From Candidatus Tokpelaia sp. JSC085 (GTDB taxonomy: Bacteria; Pseudomonadota; Alphaproteobacteria; Rhizobiales; Rhizobiaceae): a DNA stretch of 64,000 nt. Positions within the stretch are counted from its first letter, which is position 1. Each line of letters begins with the position of its first letter. The notes under the pieces were generated by a model. It was not told the DNA's origin, made no database searches, and worked only from the letters and a program-made list of their open reading frames with translations. The position numbers and the translations under genes were made by a program. Below are positions 28,227-39,494 of the stretch, piece by piece. The stretch spans positions 186,001 through 250,000 of the forward strand of contig QENC01000002.1 of assembly GCA_003331005.1 (NCBI GenBank), in the 5' to 3' direction.

Positions 28227-29954
28227 TTAGGCTGCATGGACATCTCTCCCTGTTTTCCGTGCTACGATACGATTTGCTGCAGCTACAACAGCAGCTAGTG
28301 AAGCGGAGGCAATGTTGCTATCAGTTGCGACTCCAAACATCCTACCCTCAGGATAAGCAATTTCCATATAGCAAATCGCTGTCGCATCTGACCTTTGCTG
28401 TAGTGAATGTTCCGAATAATCTATAACAGAAATTTTCATATTCAGATATCTGGACAGAGCATCAATAAAGCCATCAACAACACCATTGCCTTTTCCTTCA
28501 ATGGTCTTTTTGATGCCATCATCAATAATTTCAGCAACAATGATACGTCTATTTCTATCTGTTCGATCAATATGGGTCTGATAATCGACAAATTGCAGTC
28601 GATCGCCAACTGATATCGTATAGGCTTCAATAAACGCATCATAGATGCGCTGCGAAGCAAGTTCTATCCCTTCTGTGTCAGTGATCTTTTGGATGAGATT
28701 GCTGAAATCAATCTGAAGGTTACGTGGTAAGTTTAATCCATAATCTTTTTGTAAGATATAGGCAATCCCTCCTTTCCCTGATTGGGAGTTAATGCGGATA
28801 ATAGCCTCATAGGAGCGACCGACATCTTGAGGATCAATTGGTAGATAGGGCACTTCCCACACAGGGGAATGAGACTGTCGCATGGCTTTCAGGCCTTTGT
28901 TGATTGCGTCTTGGTGTGAACCGGAAAAAGCTGTGTAAACCAGTTCACCAACATAAGGATGTCGTTCATGAAGACGCAACTGGTTAGAATACTCATAAAT
29001 GCTCCTGACTTTTTCAAGATCAGAGCAATCAAGTTCAGGATCAACACCCTGTGTGAAAAGGTTAAGTGCCAGAGTTATGATATCTACATTGCCAGTTCTT
29101 TCGCCATTGCCGAATAAAGTCCCTTCTACTCGGTCTGCTCCGGCCATTAGTCCAAGTTCAGTGGCGGCAATTCCACATCCCCGATCATTATGAGGGTGAA
29201 GAGAAATAAGAACGCTATCACGACGGTCAATGTTACGGCACATCCATTCTATTTGGTCAGCATAGACATTGGGCGTTGTCATTTCTACTGTTGAAGGAAG
29301 ATTGAGAATCATTTTTTTCTCCGCTGTTGGATTAATGATCTCAATAACTGCATTGGAAATCTCTAGAGCAACATCAGCTTCAGTTCCGGTAAAGCTTTCT
29401 GGTGAATATTCAAAACGATAATCGCTATCAATCCGGGATGCCATATCGGTAATCATTCTGGCAGCATCCGTGGCAATCCGTTTGATGCCTGCAACATCTT
29501 TTCTAAAAACAATCCTGCGCTGCAATTCACTGGTAGAGTTGTAAAAATGGATGATTGGGCGATTGGCACCTTCAAGTGCTTCAAATGTACGTGTGATCAG
29601 ATCGGGTCTACATTGCACAAGGACTTGTATGCTGATGCAATCAGAGATATTACCCTTTTCGATACACCAGCGGGAAAAATCAAAATCTGTCTGGGATGCA
29701 GCAGGAAACCCAATTTCAATTTCAGGAAATCCCATGTCAACCAGAAGATGAAACATACGTGCTTTGCGATCCTGGCCCATTGGCTCAATCAGCGCCTGGT
29801 TACCGTCACGCAAGTCAACAGAACACCATATAGGGGCTTTTTCAATCCGCCGGTCAGGCCATGAGCGGTTTTCCAAGTGGATAAACGAGGAAGGTCGGTA
29901 TTTCTTTGAGGCTATTGGCATGCCTTTATACTTGGGAGAAACCGAAACATTCAT
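28227..29954 (-). CDS. leuA: 2-isopropylmalate synthase
   Basis: It condenses acetyl-CoA with 2-oxoisovalerate, the first step specific to leucine synthesis. The DRE-TIM barrel shows WCSVDLRDGNQALIEPM and the metal motif LHPHNDRGCG, with GTLFGNGERTGNVD. A C-terminal allosteric LeuA-dimer domain runs from about residue 430 to the end, where leucine feedback would act. The 575-residue length places it with the longer type-2 LeuA proteins. The frame extends to a GTG at 29996; ATG 29954 is the better start. Confidence 0.94.
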   Translation of the reverse strand: MNVSVSPKYKGMPIASKKYRPSSFIHLENRSWPDRRIEKAPIWCSVDLRDGNQALIEPMGQDRKARMFHLLVDMGFPEIEIGFPAASQTDFDFSRWCIEKGNISDCISIQVLVQCRPDLITRTFEALEGANRPIIHFYNSTSELQRRIVFRKDVAGIKRIATDAARMITDMASRIDSDYRFEYSPESFTGTEADVALEISNAVIEIINPTAEKKMILNLPSTVEMTTPNVYADQIEWMCRNIDRRDSVLISLHPHNDRGCGIAATELGLMAGADRVEGTLFGNGERTGNVDIITLALNLFTQGVDPELDCSDLEKVRSIYEYSNQLRLHERHPYVGELVYTAFSGSHQDAINKGLKAMRQSHSPVWEVPYLPIDPQDVGRSYEAIIRINSQSGKGGIAYILQKDYGLNLPRNLQIDFSNLIQKITDTEGIELASQRIYDAFIEAYTISVGDRLQFVDYQTHIDRTDRNRRIIVAEIIDDGIKKTIEGKGNGVVDGFIDALSRYLNMKISVIDYSEHSLQQRSDATAICYMEIAYPEGRMFGVATDSNIASASLAAVVAAANRIVARKTGRDVHAA

Positions 29955-30017
29955 TGTTTTAACTCTTCTATTGGTTGTATCGGCGCGTGAAAGCACTTTT
30001 CTAGCAGAAGTCTCATA

Positions 30018-30423
30018 AAACAGAGGAGCTCAAACCGGAGATCTATACATATTACATATACATGTGTGATGGACTGCCGGGCACTCCGTGAACCCGGTAA
30101 CCGTTTGTGTTTGTAAGGCCAAGAAAAAGAAGAGGTATATTTATATTACAAACAGACATATCGGGATCTCTACCCAGGACGGAAAGGTTCTACAGGCTCT
30201 ATAACCAGTGCTGTGCCTCATCAAAAAAAACTCTACACATCAGTTTACTGGCTTGCAAGCTTATTTTAAAGAGAACTTCGATATTAGAACGGAAGGGACG
30301 GCTAAGATGTTGAGACAATCGTTTTGATATGCGCTAGTCAACAACTCAACTTGTGCAGTGTGACTATTTATCGTAATATATTCGTTCTTTTATATGTACA
30401 TGTTGTATGGAGCGATTTTACTC
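30018..30423. other. Gene-free leuA-recR spacer with possible SRP-RNA-like traces
   Basis: About 400 bases with no recognisable gene. CCGTGAACCCGGT at 30086-30098 resembles the stretch just before the conserved SRP RNA loop, and CAGGACGGAAAGG near 30175-30187 loosely recalls the loop itself. They are separated by a 9-base inverted repeat, TGTTTGTAA (30108-30116) and TTACAAACA (30146-30154). In relatives the SRP RNA gene often stands near dnaX-ybaB-recR, and dnaX and ybaB are not here. This could be a relic left by a deletion; the RNA call is weak. Confidence 0.3.
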
Positions 30424-31023
30424 ATGTCCAAACATATAGCCGGGCCTGAGATTGAGCGCCTGATTCAGCTTTTAGCACGAATTCCTGGTCTAGGACCACG
30501 TTCAGCGCGGCGCGCGGCACTATATCTTATAAAAAAAAGGGAAACCTTGCTTGAACCATTGAACAGGGCGATGCAGGATGCTGTTGAGAACATACGGGTC
30601 TGTTCTATCTGTGCTAATATTGATACAAGCAATCCATGTACTATTTGCAATGACAAACATCGTGATCCATCGACATTGATTGTCGTTGAAGATGTATCAG
30701 ATATTTGGGCGCTAGAACGAGCAAGCGTCATGCAGGCCTATTATCACGTTCTTGGTGGCCGCCTTTCGCCACTTGACGGTATAGGGCCTGATGATCTCAA
30801 CTTGAAAACCCTGCGGAATCGTGTAACCAACGGGAAGATGCAGGAGATTATTCTGGCTGTAAATGCTACTGTCGAGGGGCAGACAACGGCCTACTATATA
30901 GCAGATATGCTGGCCAGTTTTAACTTAAAGATCACGAGGCTGGCTCATGGCATTCCTATAGGAGGAGAGCTTGATTATCTTGATGAGGGCACGCTAGCTG
31001 CAGCCTTACAGGCACGGGCATAG
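30424..31023 (+). CDS. recR: Recombination mediator protein RecR
   Basis: RecR works with RecF and RecO to load RecA on gapped DNA. The helix-hairpin-helix region is [20 protein letters not shown], the zinc finger [16 protein letters not shown] follows, and the TOPRIM domain shows [16 protein letters not shown]. The C-terminus has the Walker-like [15 protein letters not shown] pattern (here [15 protein letters not shown]). The ATG at 30424 gives the family start; the open frame reaches 30394. The usual upstream partners dnaX and ybaB are not next to it. The following 248 bp to the efflux genes hold no gene. Confidence 0.94.
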   Translation: MSKHIAGPEIERLIQLLARIPGLGPRSARRAALYLIKKRETLLEPLNRAMQDAVENIRVCSICANIDTSNPCTICNDKHRDPSTLIVVEDVSDIWALERASVMQAYYHVLGGRLSPLDGIGPDDLNLKTLRNRVTNGKMQEIILAVNATVEGQTTAYYIADMLASFNLKITRLAHGIPIGGELDYLDEGTLAAALQARA

Positions 31024-31271
31024 TGTTTTTTTTAAAAGTCAAGGAAGGTTCAAATGTAAATTCTGCAGAGACCTCATTTCATTTAAATACTTTATATTCT
31101 TTTAAATGAGTGCAGTGCAGATTCCCATTGTAAATACCCATTTCAGGTCATGGTCATCTTCTTATAACAGTATTGCTGTATTTATTGTGTGAAATACATT
31201 CAATAGTTTACAAATATTTGCATGAGGCTATTTTATCTGTTCTGCATATGAAAGAAACGGTCTGATAAGAG

Positions 31272-32591
31272 ATGAAATCTTTGAACATTTTTTTCAGTCT
31301 TACATTTTGTATAATGGGAATTATGCTAACAGGCTGCAAAAAGGAAGACAAAAGGCAAAAATTCCCTTCACCATCACTACAGGTTAGTGCTATCACGGTT
31401 CATCAAGGTGAAGTACCGATTACTTATGAATATGCAGGAAGGGTGTTCGCTTTCAAGGAAACTGCAGTACGAGCACGTGTTGGTGGTCTTCTTCTTCGCC
31501 GGCATTTTGTTGAAGGTTCTTGGGTAAAACAGGGCGCCCTACTTTTTCAGATTGATCCGACCCCCTATGAGGCAGATATTACGCGTCAGGAAGCGCTTGT
31601 TGCACAGGCAGAGGTTTCTTATAATCAATCAGTACGTGATGCCGTTCTTGCGGATGAACTTTTGCAACACCGGGTGCAGAGTAAAGTGCTGCGTGATCAG
31701 GCAGTGGCTCATCGGGATACAGCTGCTGCCATCTTACAGCAAGCGCAGGCCACGCTCAGAACAGCTAAGCTGAATCTTGAATATACAAAGGTGCTCGCAC
31801 CAATCAGCGGTATTACAAGCCAACAGTTCGTTCCCGAAGGGAGCCTTATCGGAACAGATCCTTCATCTAGCCTGTTGGCAATGATTACGCAAAGGAATCC
31901 AGTTTATGTGAATTTTTCTTATACAGATTTTGAAGAAAGACAAATTCGTCAACTGATGAAAGACATGAATATACGAGGAGAAAGAATCAATCACTTAAAG
32001 GTCAGAATTCGCTTTGGTCGTGGTCAGCACTATTATAGCAAAATAGGGACTATTGATTTTACCTCATCAACACTGGACAGTACAACAGGAACCCGTGGGG
32101 TTCGTGCTGTGGTGGATAATTCTGAAGATGTTTTGATTCCAGGACAATTTGTTCGTGTCACTGTCATAGGACTAAAACTTGATAAAGCTATCGTTATACC
32201 AGAAGCAGCCTTGCTACAGGATAGGAACGGTACATTTGTTTACGTGGTTCATGCAGGAGCATATGTTGAAAAGCGCTCGGTCATTGTCGACCGCCAACTT
32301 GAAGACCGCCGATGGCTTTTAGCTGTAAACCGTCAAGTGCATTCTATGTCAGGTGACACACCACTCTTGGGGAATAGCGATAACCAAGAAACACAAAGCG
32401 TGCCTGCAGGTCAAGAAGACATCGGTCTTGAGGATGGTGATATTGTTGTCACAGAAGGGCATTTTCGGATTAACACTGCTTTGGAAAAGTTGCCAAAAGG
32501 ACAAAAACTGAAGGTTGCTATCACGACCCTTGACGGAGAGGACCTTATCTTCTCCAGAAAAGAGCCAGGACAAGTGGAATCAGCGCAATGA
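31272..32591 (+). CDS. RND efflux periplasmic adaptor lipoprotein (AcrA/BepD type)
   Basis: This membrane-fusion protein links an RND pump to an outer-membrane channel. A signal peptide with lipobox LTGC (acylated Cys22) anchors it to the inner membrane. The lipoyl and barrel regions ([34 protein letters not shown]) flank a helical hairpin with many Ala/Gln repeats (about residues 105-170). [22 protein letters not shown] marks the return strand. It is 439 residues, a little long because of a charged insert near residues 350-375. Its stop overlaps the pump gene start (ATGA). No outer-membrane TolC gene is nearby. Confidence 0.92.
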   Translation: MKSLNIFFSLTFCIMGIMLTGCKKEDKRQKFPSPSLQVSAITVHQGEVPITYEYAGRVFAFKETAVRARVGGLLLRRHFVEGSWVKQGALLFQIDPTPYEADITRQEALVAQAEVSYNQSVRDAVLADELLQHRVQSKVLRDQAVAHRDTAAAILQQAQATLRTAKLNLEYTKVLAPISGITSQQFVPEGSLIGTDPSSSLLAMITQRNPVYVNFSYTDFEERQIRQLMKDMNIRGERINHLKVRIRFGRGQHYYSKIGTIDFTSSTLDSTTGTRGVRAVVDNSEDVLIPGQFVRVTVIGLKLDKAIVIPEAALLQDRNGTFVYVVHAGAYVEKRSVIVDRQLEDRRWLLAVNRQVHSMSGDTPLLGNSDNQETQSVPAGQEDIGLEDGDIVVTEGHFRINTALEKLPKGQKLKVAITTLDGEDLIFSRKEPGQVESAQ

Positions 32592-35500
32592 ATTATGGTT
32601 TCTTTGTCAACAGACCAGTGCTGGCATCGGTCATTTCCCTTGTGATTGTGATTGTTGGTGTTATGTGTCTCCGCATTTTGCCGGTTGCACAATATCCTAA
32701 TCTTCTACCACCAGAGATTTCTGTCTCAGCACAATATCCCGGCGCTAGTGCCGACACAGTGATTCAAAGCGTCGCTATTCCTCTTGAACAGCAGATCAAC
32801 GGCGTTGAGGATATGATCTATATGAGTGCCACATCGAATGCACAGGGCATGCTCAACATCTCTGTGACATTTCGTCTGGGGGCTGATCCTGATCAGGCGG
32901 CAATCAATATTAATAATCGGGTGCAGCGCGCTATCCCTACATTGCCACAGGCTGTACAAAGGCTTGGGCTGATAGTCAGTAAACGTTCCTCCTCTATTCT
33001 TAGTATTGTCAGTATGCAGAGCACAACTGATGCTTACGACCGTACCTATGTTGGCAATTATGCTTTGCTCAATATTGTAGATGATTTAAAACGCATCCAC
33101 GGCGTAGGGGATGCACAGGTCCTAGGCAATGTTGATTATGCGATGCGGATTTGGCTAAGACCGGACAAGCTTGCACAATATAATTTGATGCCGACTGATG
33201 TGATTTCCGCTGTGCAGGAGCAGAATGCCCAATACACGGTGGGGCGCTTTGGAGAAAAGCCAGATACGCTCACAGGGGCTTATACCTACTCTGCAACCAC
33301 CCAAGGGAGATTGACCACTACAAGAGAGTTTGGCGATATTATACTACGCTCAGATGAAAATGGCGCGGCATTAAAACTGAGTGAAGTTGCCCGTATTGAG
33401 CTTGGGACACAGCAATATATGGTTGACACACGACTGAATGGAACACCGATGGTGCCCATCATGATTTTCCTGCAGCCGAGCGCAAATGCCCTGGCCACGA
33501 TGAAAGCTGTCAAGGCGCGGATGGCTGAACTGAACAACACATTTCCCCCTGGGATTGGCTATACTATACCCTATGACACAACAAGATTTATTAATGTATC
33601 GATTCATGAGGTCATCAAAACATTTATTGAAGCAATTGTTCTTGTGATCATTGTGGTCTTTCTTTTTTTGCAGAACTTGCGAGCGACCCTGATACCCATA
33701 ATTGCGGTGCCGATTTCTATCATTGGCACGTTTTCTGGAATGTATGTACTTGGTTTTTCAATCAATATGCTGACATTATTTGGGCTTGTGCTGGCTATTG
33801 GAATTGTCGTAGACGACGCGATTATTGTGCTCGAGAATGTTGAACGTCTTATTGAAGAAGAAGGACTTTCACCACATGATGCCGCAGTCCGGTCTATGAG
33901 CGAAGTAACAGGTCCTGTTTTAAGCATTGTTTTAGTGTTGTGCGCGGTATTTGTTCCGGTTTCCTTCATGGGTGGTATGGCAGGGGTCATGTATCAGCAG
34001 TTCGCGATCACCATTGCGATCTCTGTTGTTATTTCCGGGACCATTGCCCTGACTCTTACGCCGGCTCTTTGCAGCCTTCTAATGAAACCAAAGCGCATAC
34101 AGCACTCCAACTTATTTTACCTATTCAATAGAATTTTTTCTTCTATTACAAGTCTTTATATGAAAGGTGTAAATTTTTTAATTTATCACATAGCGATCGG
34201 TCTAACCCTTTTTATTGCAGTATGTGTGTTGGTATTTTATCTTTTCGAAAAAATTCCAGGATCACTAGTACCTGATGAGGATCAAGGTCTGATTCTCGCT
34301 TTTGCCATGCTGCCTTCCGGTGCTTCACTTGACAGAACAGTCGCCGTTATGAGCAACGCTCAGAATACATTCTTTAAAAATCCGTCTATTGAAAATGTTA
34401 TGTCCATTGCCGGTTATGATATGCTTTCTGGTGGCTTGAAAACCAGTGCAGGTGCACTTTTTCTGACCTTGAAGGATTGGAAGCGACGTGCTGGTCCGCA
34501 TGAAGATTCGCGGAACATGACAGGATTGCTTATGGCCCAGACCGGTGATATTAAGGATGGTTTTATTCTTCCGGTGAATCCTCCTCCAATTGTAGGTCTA
34601 TCAACGACAGGTGGTTTTCAATTCTATCTACAGGATCATGGCGGTGGCTCTTACCAGAGATTATATGCAATGACCAGGAAGTTGCTACTTGCAGCTAATC
34701 AGCATCCGGAGCTTTCGCAGGTAAGAACAACCTTTAACCCTAGCGTGCCGCAATATGATCTTATGGTTAATCGCGTGCAAGCACATGCTATGCAGGTCCC
34801 GATAAAAACCATTTATGACACATTATCAGCAACATTTGGTAATATTTACATCAATGATTTCACGCTTCATGGGCGCAATTATCAGGTGAAAATTCAATCT
34901 GAAGGGGAATTTAGGCGGACACCCAATGACCTTAGGCAGGTCTTTGTCCGCTCGAATGCAGATAAGATGATTCCTCTGAGTGTATTGGTAACTGCCGCGC
35001 GAGTCGTCGGCCCTGACCAACTTGAGCGTTTCAATGCCTTTCCTGCAATCCAGGTACTGGGTTCCCCCGCACCTGGTTATACATCAGGTGATGCAATCCG
35101 TGTAATGACTGAAGTCGTCAGAAATGTCTTATCATCTGATTACCAAATCGCCTGGACAGGTTCATCCTATCAGGAGATAACAAATGCTGGGAAAGGTAAT
35201 ACAGCAGTGATTTTTGGAATAATCATGGTGTTTCTTATCCTTGCTGCACAATATGAACACTGGAGCCTGCCACTGGCCGTTATGACAGCTGTGCCGTTTG
35301 CTATGGCTGGTGCGTTGATCTTTACTTTATTGCGTGGTCTGAACAATGATATTTACTTGCAGATCGGCCTTGTTACTCTTATAGGCCTTGCTGCTAAAAA
35401 CGCTATTCTCATTGTTGAATTTTCGGTTCTTGAAAGCAGAAAAGGTAAATCTACAATTGATGCAGCTCTTTCGGCTGCAAGGCTCCGATTTCGTCCAATT

Positions 35501-35683
35501 ATGATGACATCATTGTCTTTTATCCTTGGGACGTTGCCGCTTGTTGTGTCTGCTGGTGCAGGTTCTGCCAGCCGTCATGCTATCGGCACTGGTGTTATTG
35601 GCGGTATGCTGGCTGCTACATGTGTTGCCCCTCTTTTTATTCCTATGTTTTATCGATTGATCTATCGCCATAGAAAAAGCTAA
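32588..35683 (+). CDS. RND efflux transporter, HAE1 family (AcrB/BepE type)
   Basis: This proton-driven tripartite pump component spans the inner membrane twelve times. Features include the N-terminal [19 protein letters not shown] helix, the large first periplasmic loop, and TM4 with [17 protein letters not shown] holding the proton-relay Asp pair. The second large loop and a C-terminal TM bundle with [13 protein letters not shown] and RFRPIMMTS follow. The 1031 residues are full length. It overlaps the adaptor gene by 4 bases, forming a two-gene operon. Exported compounds cannot be predicted; the family handles drugs, dyes and detergents. Confidence 0.94.
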   Translation: MNYGFFVNRPVLASVISLVIVIVGVMCLRILPVAQYPNLLPPEISVSAQYPGASADTVIQSVAIPLEQQINGVEDMIYMSATSNAQGMLNISVTFRLGADPDQAAININNRVQRAIPTLPQAVQRLGLIVSKRSSSILSIVSMQSTTDAYDRTYVGNYALLNIVDDLKRIHGVGDAQVLGNVDYAMRIWLRPDKLAQYNLMPTDVISAVQEQNAQYTVGRFGEKPDTLTGAYTYSATTQGRLTTTREFGDIILRSDENGAALKLSEVARIELGTQQYMVDTRLNGTPMVPIMIFLQPSANALATMKAVKARMAELNNTFPPGIGYTIPYDTTRFINVSIHEVIKTFIEAIVLVIIVVFLFLQNLRATLIPIIAVPISIIGTFSGMYVLGFSINMLTLFGLVLAIGIVVDDAIIVLENVERLIEEEGLSPHDAAVRSMSEVTGPVLSIVLVLCAVFVPVSFMGGMAGVMYQQFAITIAISVVISGTIALTLTPALCSLLMKPKRIQHSNLFYLFNRIFSSITSLYMKGVNFLIYHIAIGLTLFIAVCVLVFYLFEKIPGSLVPDEDQGLILAFAMLPSGASLDRTVAVMSNAQNTFFKNPSIENVMSIAGYDMLSGGLKTSAGALFLTLKDWKRRAGPHEDSRNMTGLLMAQTGDIKDGFILPVNPPPIVGLSTTGGFQFYLQDHGGGSYQRLYAMTRKLLLAANQHPELSQVRTTFNPSVPQYDLMVNRVQAHAMQVPIKTIYDTLSATFGNIYINDFTLHGRNYQVKIQSEGEFRRTPNDLRQVFVRSNADKMIPLSVLVTAARVVGPDQLERFNAFPAIQVLGSPAPGYTSGDAIRVMTEVVRNVLSSDYQIAWTGSSYQEITNAGKGNTAVIFGIIMVFLILAAQYEHWSLPLAVMTAVPFAMAGALIFTLLRGLNNDIYLQIGLVTLIGLAAKNAILIVEFSVLESRKGKSTIDAALSAARLRFRPIMMTSLSFILGTLPLVVSAGAGSASRHAIGTGVIGGMLAATCVAPLFIPMFYRLIYRHRKS

Positions 35684-35751
35684 AGAGCCACTTTGATCTT
35701 ATTGACAAAAAGAGGTCATCTCAAAGCAGACATGGAGGTTAAAAATCGGTC

Positions 35752-37239
35752 ATGGCACAAGCAATCATTCATAATCTGAGCAGGAAAGATGATTTTTCCT
35801 ACCGTCAATTGCCTCACAATATTGAGGCAGAACAGGCTCTCCTGGGCGCATTGCTTGTCAACAATCACGCATTTGACCGAGTGTCCGATTTTCTAAAACC
35901 ACAGCATTTTTTCGAATCCCTACATGCAAGAATGTACGCGGTGATATCAGATCTTGTTCATATGGGTAAACTTGCCAACCCAGTGACATTGAAATCTTTT
36001 ATCCCATCTGATGAGAAGATTGGTGATATAACGGTATTCAATTACACAATGCGACTATCCGCTGAGGCTATAACTGTTATCAATGCTGCAGATTATGGTC
36101 ATATAATATATGATCTTTATATGCGTCGCTCCTTGATTAGTTTGGGTGAAGATATAATTAATACTGCTTATGATGCACCTATTGATCTTGTTCCACGCAA
36201 ACAGATCGAAAATGCTGAGCAACGTTTGTTTCAACTTGCTGAAACCGGCCAGTACGATGGTGGTTTTGAAAATTTTAGCGAATCCTTGGATAAAGCTGTC
36301 AGTATGGCAGGTATAGCACTAAAACGGTCTTCCAAACTGTCGGGTATTCCAACCCATATACATACACTGGACAAGCGCATGGGAGGATTACAGTGTTCTG
36401 ACCTGATCGTTTTAGCCGGTCGTCCTGGTATGGGGAAAACATCGCTTGCAACCAATATCGCTTTTAACATTGCCATGGCCTGTAAAGCAGAACACAACCC
36501 TGGCAACGTAGAGAAAAATGAGGGCGGTGTCGTCGGATTTTTTTCTCTTGAAATGTCCTCTGAGCAATTGGCCACACGAATCATTGCCGAACAGGCTGAC
36601 ATTTCTTCATCTAGAATTCGCCGCGGTGATATCACAGAAGACGATTTTTTCCGGCTGATGCACAAGATACAAAAAATGCAGCAAATTCCACTTTATATCG
36701 ACCAGACAGGTGGTCTTTCTATCGCTCAACTGACTGCCAGGGCGCGTCGTCTCAAACGCCAACGCAATCTTGATGTGCTGATTATCGATTATGTCCAGCT
36801 GATGAATGCTTCATCACAACGTGCATCGGGCAATCGCGTTCAAGAAATTACCGAAATTACAACAGGTCTGAAATCGTTGGCAAAAGAGTTGAACATTCCC
36901 ATTATTGCCTTATCACAGCTATCCCGCCAGGTTGAAACTCGTGATGACAAGCGACCTCAACTTTCCGATCTACGCGAGTCCGGGTCCATTGAGCAGGATG
37001 CGGACGTTGTACTTTTTGTTTACCGAGATGAATACTATATTAAAAACTGTGAGCCCATAATTGGGACGGACGAGCATCTGAAATGGCAGACACGGATGAA
37101 GAATGCTTTCGGCAAGGCAGAGGTCATCATTGCCAAGCAGCGCCATGGCCCAACTGGTACAGTCATGCTTTCTTTCCAAGCAGAATTTACACGATTTTCT
37201 GATCTGGCAGAAGAAGACTATTTACCAGATCGACACTAA
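35752..37239 (+). CDS. dnaB: Replicative DNA helicase DnaB
   Basis: DnaB unwinds the replication fork as a hexamer. The N-terminal domain starts with RQLPHNIEAEQALLGALL. The RecA-like domain has Walker A GRPGMGKTS, FFSLEMSSEQLATRI, the LDVLIIDYVQLM Walker B and SQLSRQVETRDDKRPQLSDL, with LRESGSIEQDADVV after it. At 495 residues it is full length. It begins a dnaB-radA-cvpA-purF series. The alanine racemase gene often found between dnaB and radA in this order is missing from the 203-bp gap. Upstream, a TTGACA box near 35702 could be its -35 element. Confidence 0.95.
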   Translation: MAQAIIHNLSRKDDFSYRQLPHNIEAEQALLGALLVNNHAFDRVSDFLKPQHFFESLHARMYAVISDLVHMGKLANPVTLKSFIPSDEKIGDITVFNYTMRLSAEAITVINAADYGHIIYDLYMRRSLISLGEDIINTAYDAPIDLVPRKQIENAEQRLFQLAETGQYDGGFENFSESLDKAVSMAGIALKRSSKLSGIPTHIHTLDKRMGGLQCSDLIVLAGRPGMGKTSLATNIAFNIAMACKAEHNPGNVEKNEGGVVGFFSLEMSSEQLATRIIAEQADISSSRIRRGDITEDDFFRLMHKIQKMQQIPLYIDQTGGLSIAQLTARARRLKRQRNLDVLIIDYVQLMNASSQRASGNRVQEITEITTGLKSLAKELNIPIIALSQLSRQVETRDDKRPQLSDLRESGSIEQDADVVLFVYRDEYYIKNCEPIIGTDEHLKWQTRMKNAFGKAEVIIAKQRHGPTGTVMLSFQAEFTRFSDLAEEDYLPDRH

Positions 37240-37442
37240 AAAGGTATAGCTACTCCCCATCTATACGGAGTTGATAGATTTAGTGAGACTTCTCATCAGG
37301 CCAAAATCATGTTACTTATGTGACACATTTGCTGAATGCTCAATTCTTTTACAATGTTGCCGAAAACATTTCAAAATTTGAAATTAGTGAATGTTTATGA
37401 TAAAAATATCGTCCACCACACGTTAGTAGAAAAAGCTGTTTC

Positions 37443-38852
37443 ATGGCCCGTGCAAAAATCCAGTATATCTGCCAAAACTGCGGCATAATTCACACTAAAT
37501 GGATAGGAAAGTGTGATTCCTGTGGAAAATGGAACACGCTTGTCCAGGAAAGCAGCAGTGGAATAGGCGGCGGTCCGAATGATAGAGGTGTTTCCTTTCA
37601 AGGGCAGCCTGCAACACTGACGAATTTATCCGGAAAGATAGATGAATCGCCTCGTATCATATCTGGTATGACCGAGCTAGACCGGGTAACTGGCGGTGGC
37701 TTTGTCCGCGGTTCTGCTCTTCTTGTGGGCGGAGATCCTGGTATTGGGAAATCAACATTGCTTATGCAGACAGCTGCAGCACTTGCCCGCAAAGGATACT
37801 ATGTCATCTACGTTTCAGGAGAAGAAGCTGTCGCTCAGATTCGGTTAAGGGCACAACGTCTTGGTGCAGCAGACACGTCTATACAGCTTGCCATTGAAAC
37901 CAATGTGGAAAATGTTCTTGCAACCCTGGCCCGGGTACAGCATTGTGACCTAGTTATCATTGATTCTATCCAGACGTTGTGGTCAGTCATGGCTGACTCG
38001 TCTCCTGGGACAGTAACACAAGTGCGGCTGGGAGCACAGGTGATGGTGCGGTTTGCTAAACAAACAGGTTCGACAATGATCCTTGTCGGCCATGTCACAA
38101 AAGATGGGCAGATTGCGGGACCACGTGTTGTCGAACACATGGTTGATGGTGTTTTTTCTTTTGAAAGTGGTGGTGGTCATCATTACCGGATATTGCGTGC
38201 GACTAAGAACCGTTTTGGGGCAACCGACGAAATCGGTGTGTTTGAAATGTCAGACTGTGGTCTGCGTGAGGTGTCTAATCCGTCGAGACTTTTTCTAGGA
38301 GAACGTCATCAGACTACACCTGGGGCCTCCGTATTTGCCGGAATAGAAGGAACACGACCGGTGCTCGTGGAAATACAAGCACTGGTTGCCACAACCTCTC
38401 TTGGCAGCCACCGTCGCGCGGTTGTTGGTTGGGATAGTAATCGCCTCGCAATGATTATAGCAATTTTGGAAGCACGCTGTAACATACTCTTTAGTCAGCA
38501 TGATGTTTATCTCAATGTCGTAGGCGGGTACCGTATTACAGAACCTGCAGCGGATCTTGCTGTAGCAGCGGCTCTGATCTCATCTTTTAGCAGTCTTGCA
38601 CTTCCCTTGAATTGTGTTTATTTCGGCGAGGTGAGCCTCTCTGGTGGTCTGAGACCTGTCTCCTACACATGTCAACGTCTGAAGGAGGCAGAAAAACTCG
38701 GTTTTAGACAAGCTGTTTTACCTCGTTCAGGTTTGGACAAGATAAACCTGCCTTTGGAACTGAATAAAATGGATGAATTACCTGATGTTGTGGCACAGAT
38801 CGCTGTCTCAGCCTCACAACGACAGAAAAAAGAAGACACACGCATCGGGTAG
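37443..38852 (+). CDS. radA: DNA repair protein RadA
   Basis: RadA is a RecA-like ATPase that helps branch migration in recombination. The N-terminal C4 zinc finger is clear (CQNCGIIHTKWIGKCDSC). Walker A GGDPGIGKST, the family-specific KNRFG motif (ATKNRFGATDEIG) and a C-terminal Lon-like domain with LNVVGGYRITEPAADLAVA and FGEVSLSGGLRPV follow. The 469 residues are full length. It lies between dnaB and cvpA in the same direction, 14 bp before cvpA. Confidence 0.95.
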   Translation: MARAKIQYICQNCGIIHTKWIGKCDSCGKWNTLVQESSSGIGGGPNDRGVSFQGQPATLTNLSGKIDESPRIISGMTELDRVTGGGFVRGSALLVGGDPGIGKSTLLMQTAAALARKGYYVIYVSGEEAVAQIRLRAQRLGAADTSIQLAIETNVENVLATLARVQHCDLVIIDSIQTLWSVMADSSPGTVTQVRLGAQVMVRFAKQTGSTMILVGHVTKDGQIAGPRVVEHMVDGVFSFESGGGHHYRILRATKNRFGATDEIGVFEMSDCGLREVSNPSRLFLGERHQTTPGASVFAGIEGTRPVLVEIQALVATTSLGSHRRAVVGWDSNRLAMIIAILEARCNILFSQHDVYLNVVGGYRITEPAADLAVAAALISSFSSLALPLNCVYFGEVSLSGGLRPVSYTCQRLKEAEKLGFRQAVLPRSGLDKINLPLELNKMDELPDVVAQIAVSASQRQKKEDTRIG

Positions 38853-38866
38853 AATACGAGGATATA

Positions 38867-39418
38867 ATGCCTATGATGACGCTAGACGGACTTGTGATTC
38901 TTGTCACTCTTCTTTCTGCTTTTCTCGCTATGATACGTGGTTTCTCGCGTGAATTGCTTTCCCTCTTTTCATGGATACTGGCAGGGGTGTTTGCCTGCCT
39001 TTTCTATAACCCAGTCTTACCACTGCTTGAGCAGTACATCTCCAATAATACAGTTGCACTTATCGCAACAATAAGCTTGCTTTTTCTGGTTGTGCTTATT
39101 AGCCTCTCAATCATTACAATGAAAATGTCGGATTTCATTCTTGATAGCCGTATCGGGGCATTGGACCGCACACTGGGTTTTGTATTCGGTATGATGCGTG
39201 GATTGTTTATTCTTGCAATTATGGTGCTCTTTCTAAATGGTCTTATAAAAACAACCAATCACCCAAGCTGGATCGCCAATGCAAAAACCAAACCGATGCT
39301 GGATACGCTAGGCAATCAAATATGGAGTCTTATCCCCCCAAACCTGCTGCAGCAACTGAATAAGCAAATTTATCCTGAGAATGATATTCACCATTCCGTT
39401 CTGCACAACAATCAGTGA
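38867..39418 (+). CDS. cvpA: CvpA family membrane protein
   Basis: This 183-residue inner-membrane protein has four predicted helices. The first is LDGLVILVTLLSAFLAMIRG, followed by a conserved FSRELLSLFSWILAG segment and DRTLGFVFGMMRGLFILAIM later. In E. coli CvpA is required for colicin V production and sits upstream of purF; its real role is envelope-related and poorly known. Here too it is directly upstream of purF and follows radA closely, the usual Hyphomicrobiales order. Confidence 0.9.
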   Translation: MPMMTLDGLVILVTLLSAFLAMIRGFSRELLSLFSWILAGVFACLFYNPVLPLLEQYISNNTVALIATISLLFLVVLISLSIITMKMSDFILDSRIGALDRTLGFVFGMMRGLFILAIMVLFLNGLIKTTNHPSWIANAKTKPMLDTLGNQIWSLIPPNLLQQLNKQIYPENDIHHSVLHNNQ

Positions 39419-39494
39419 ACACTCTAGTCACTTTTAAACGAGACGTTAAAGATTCGGATTTTTTGGCAGATGTGTTCCCAGGTCAACGTAAATC

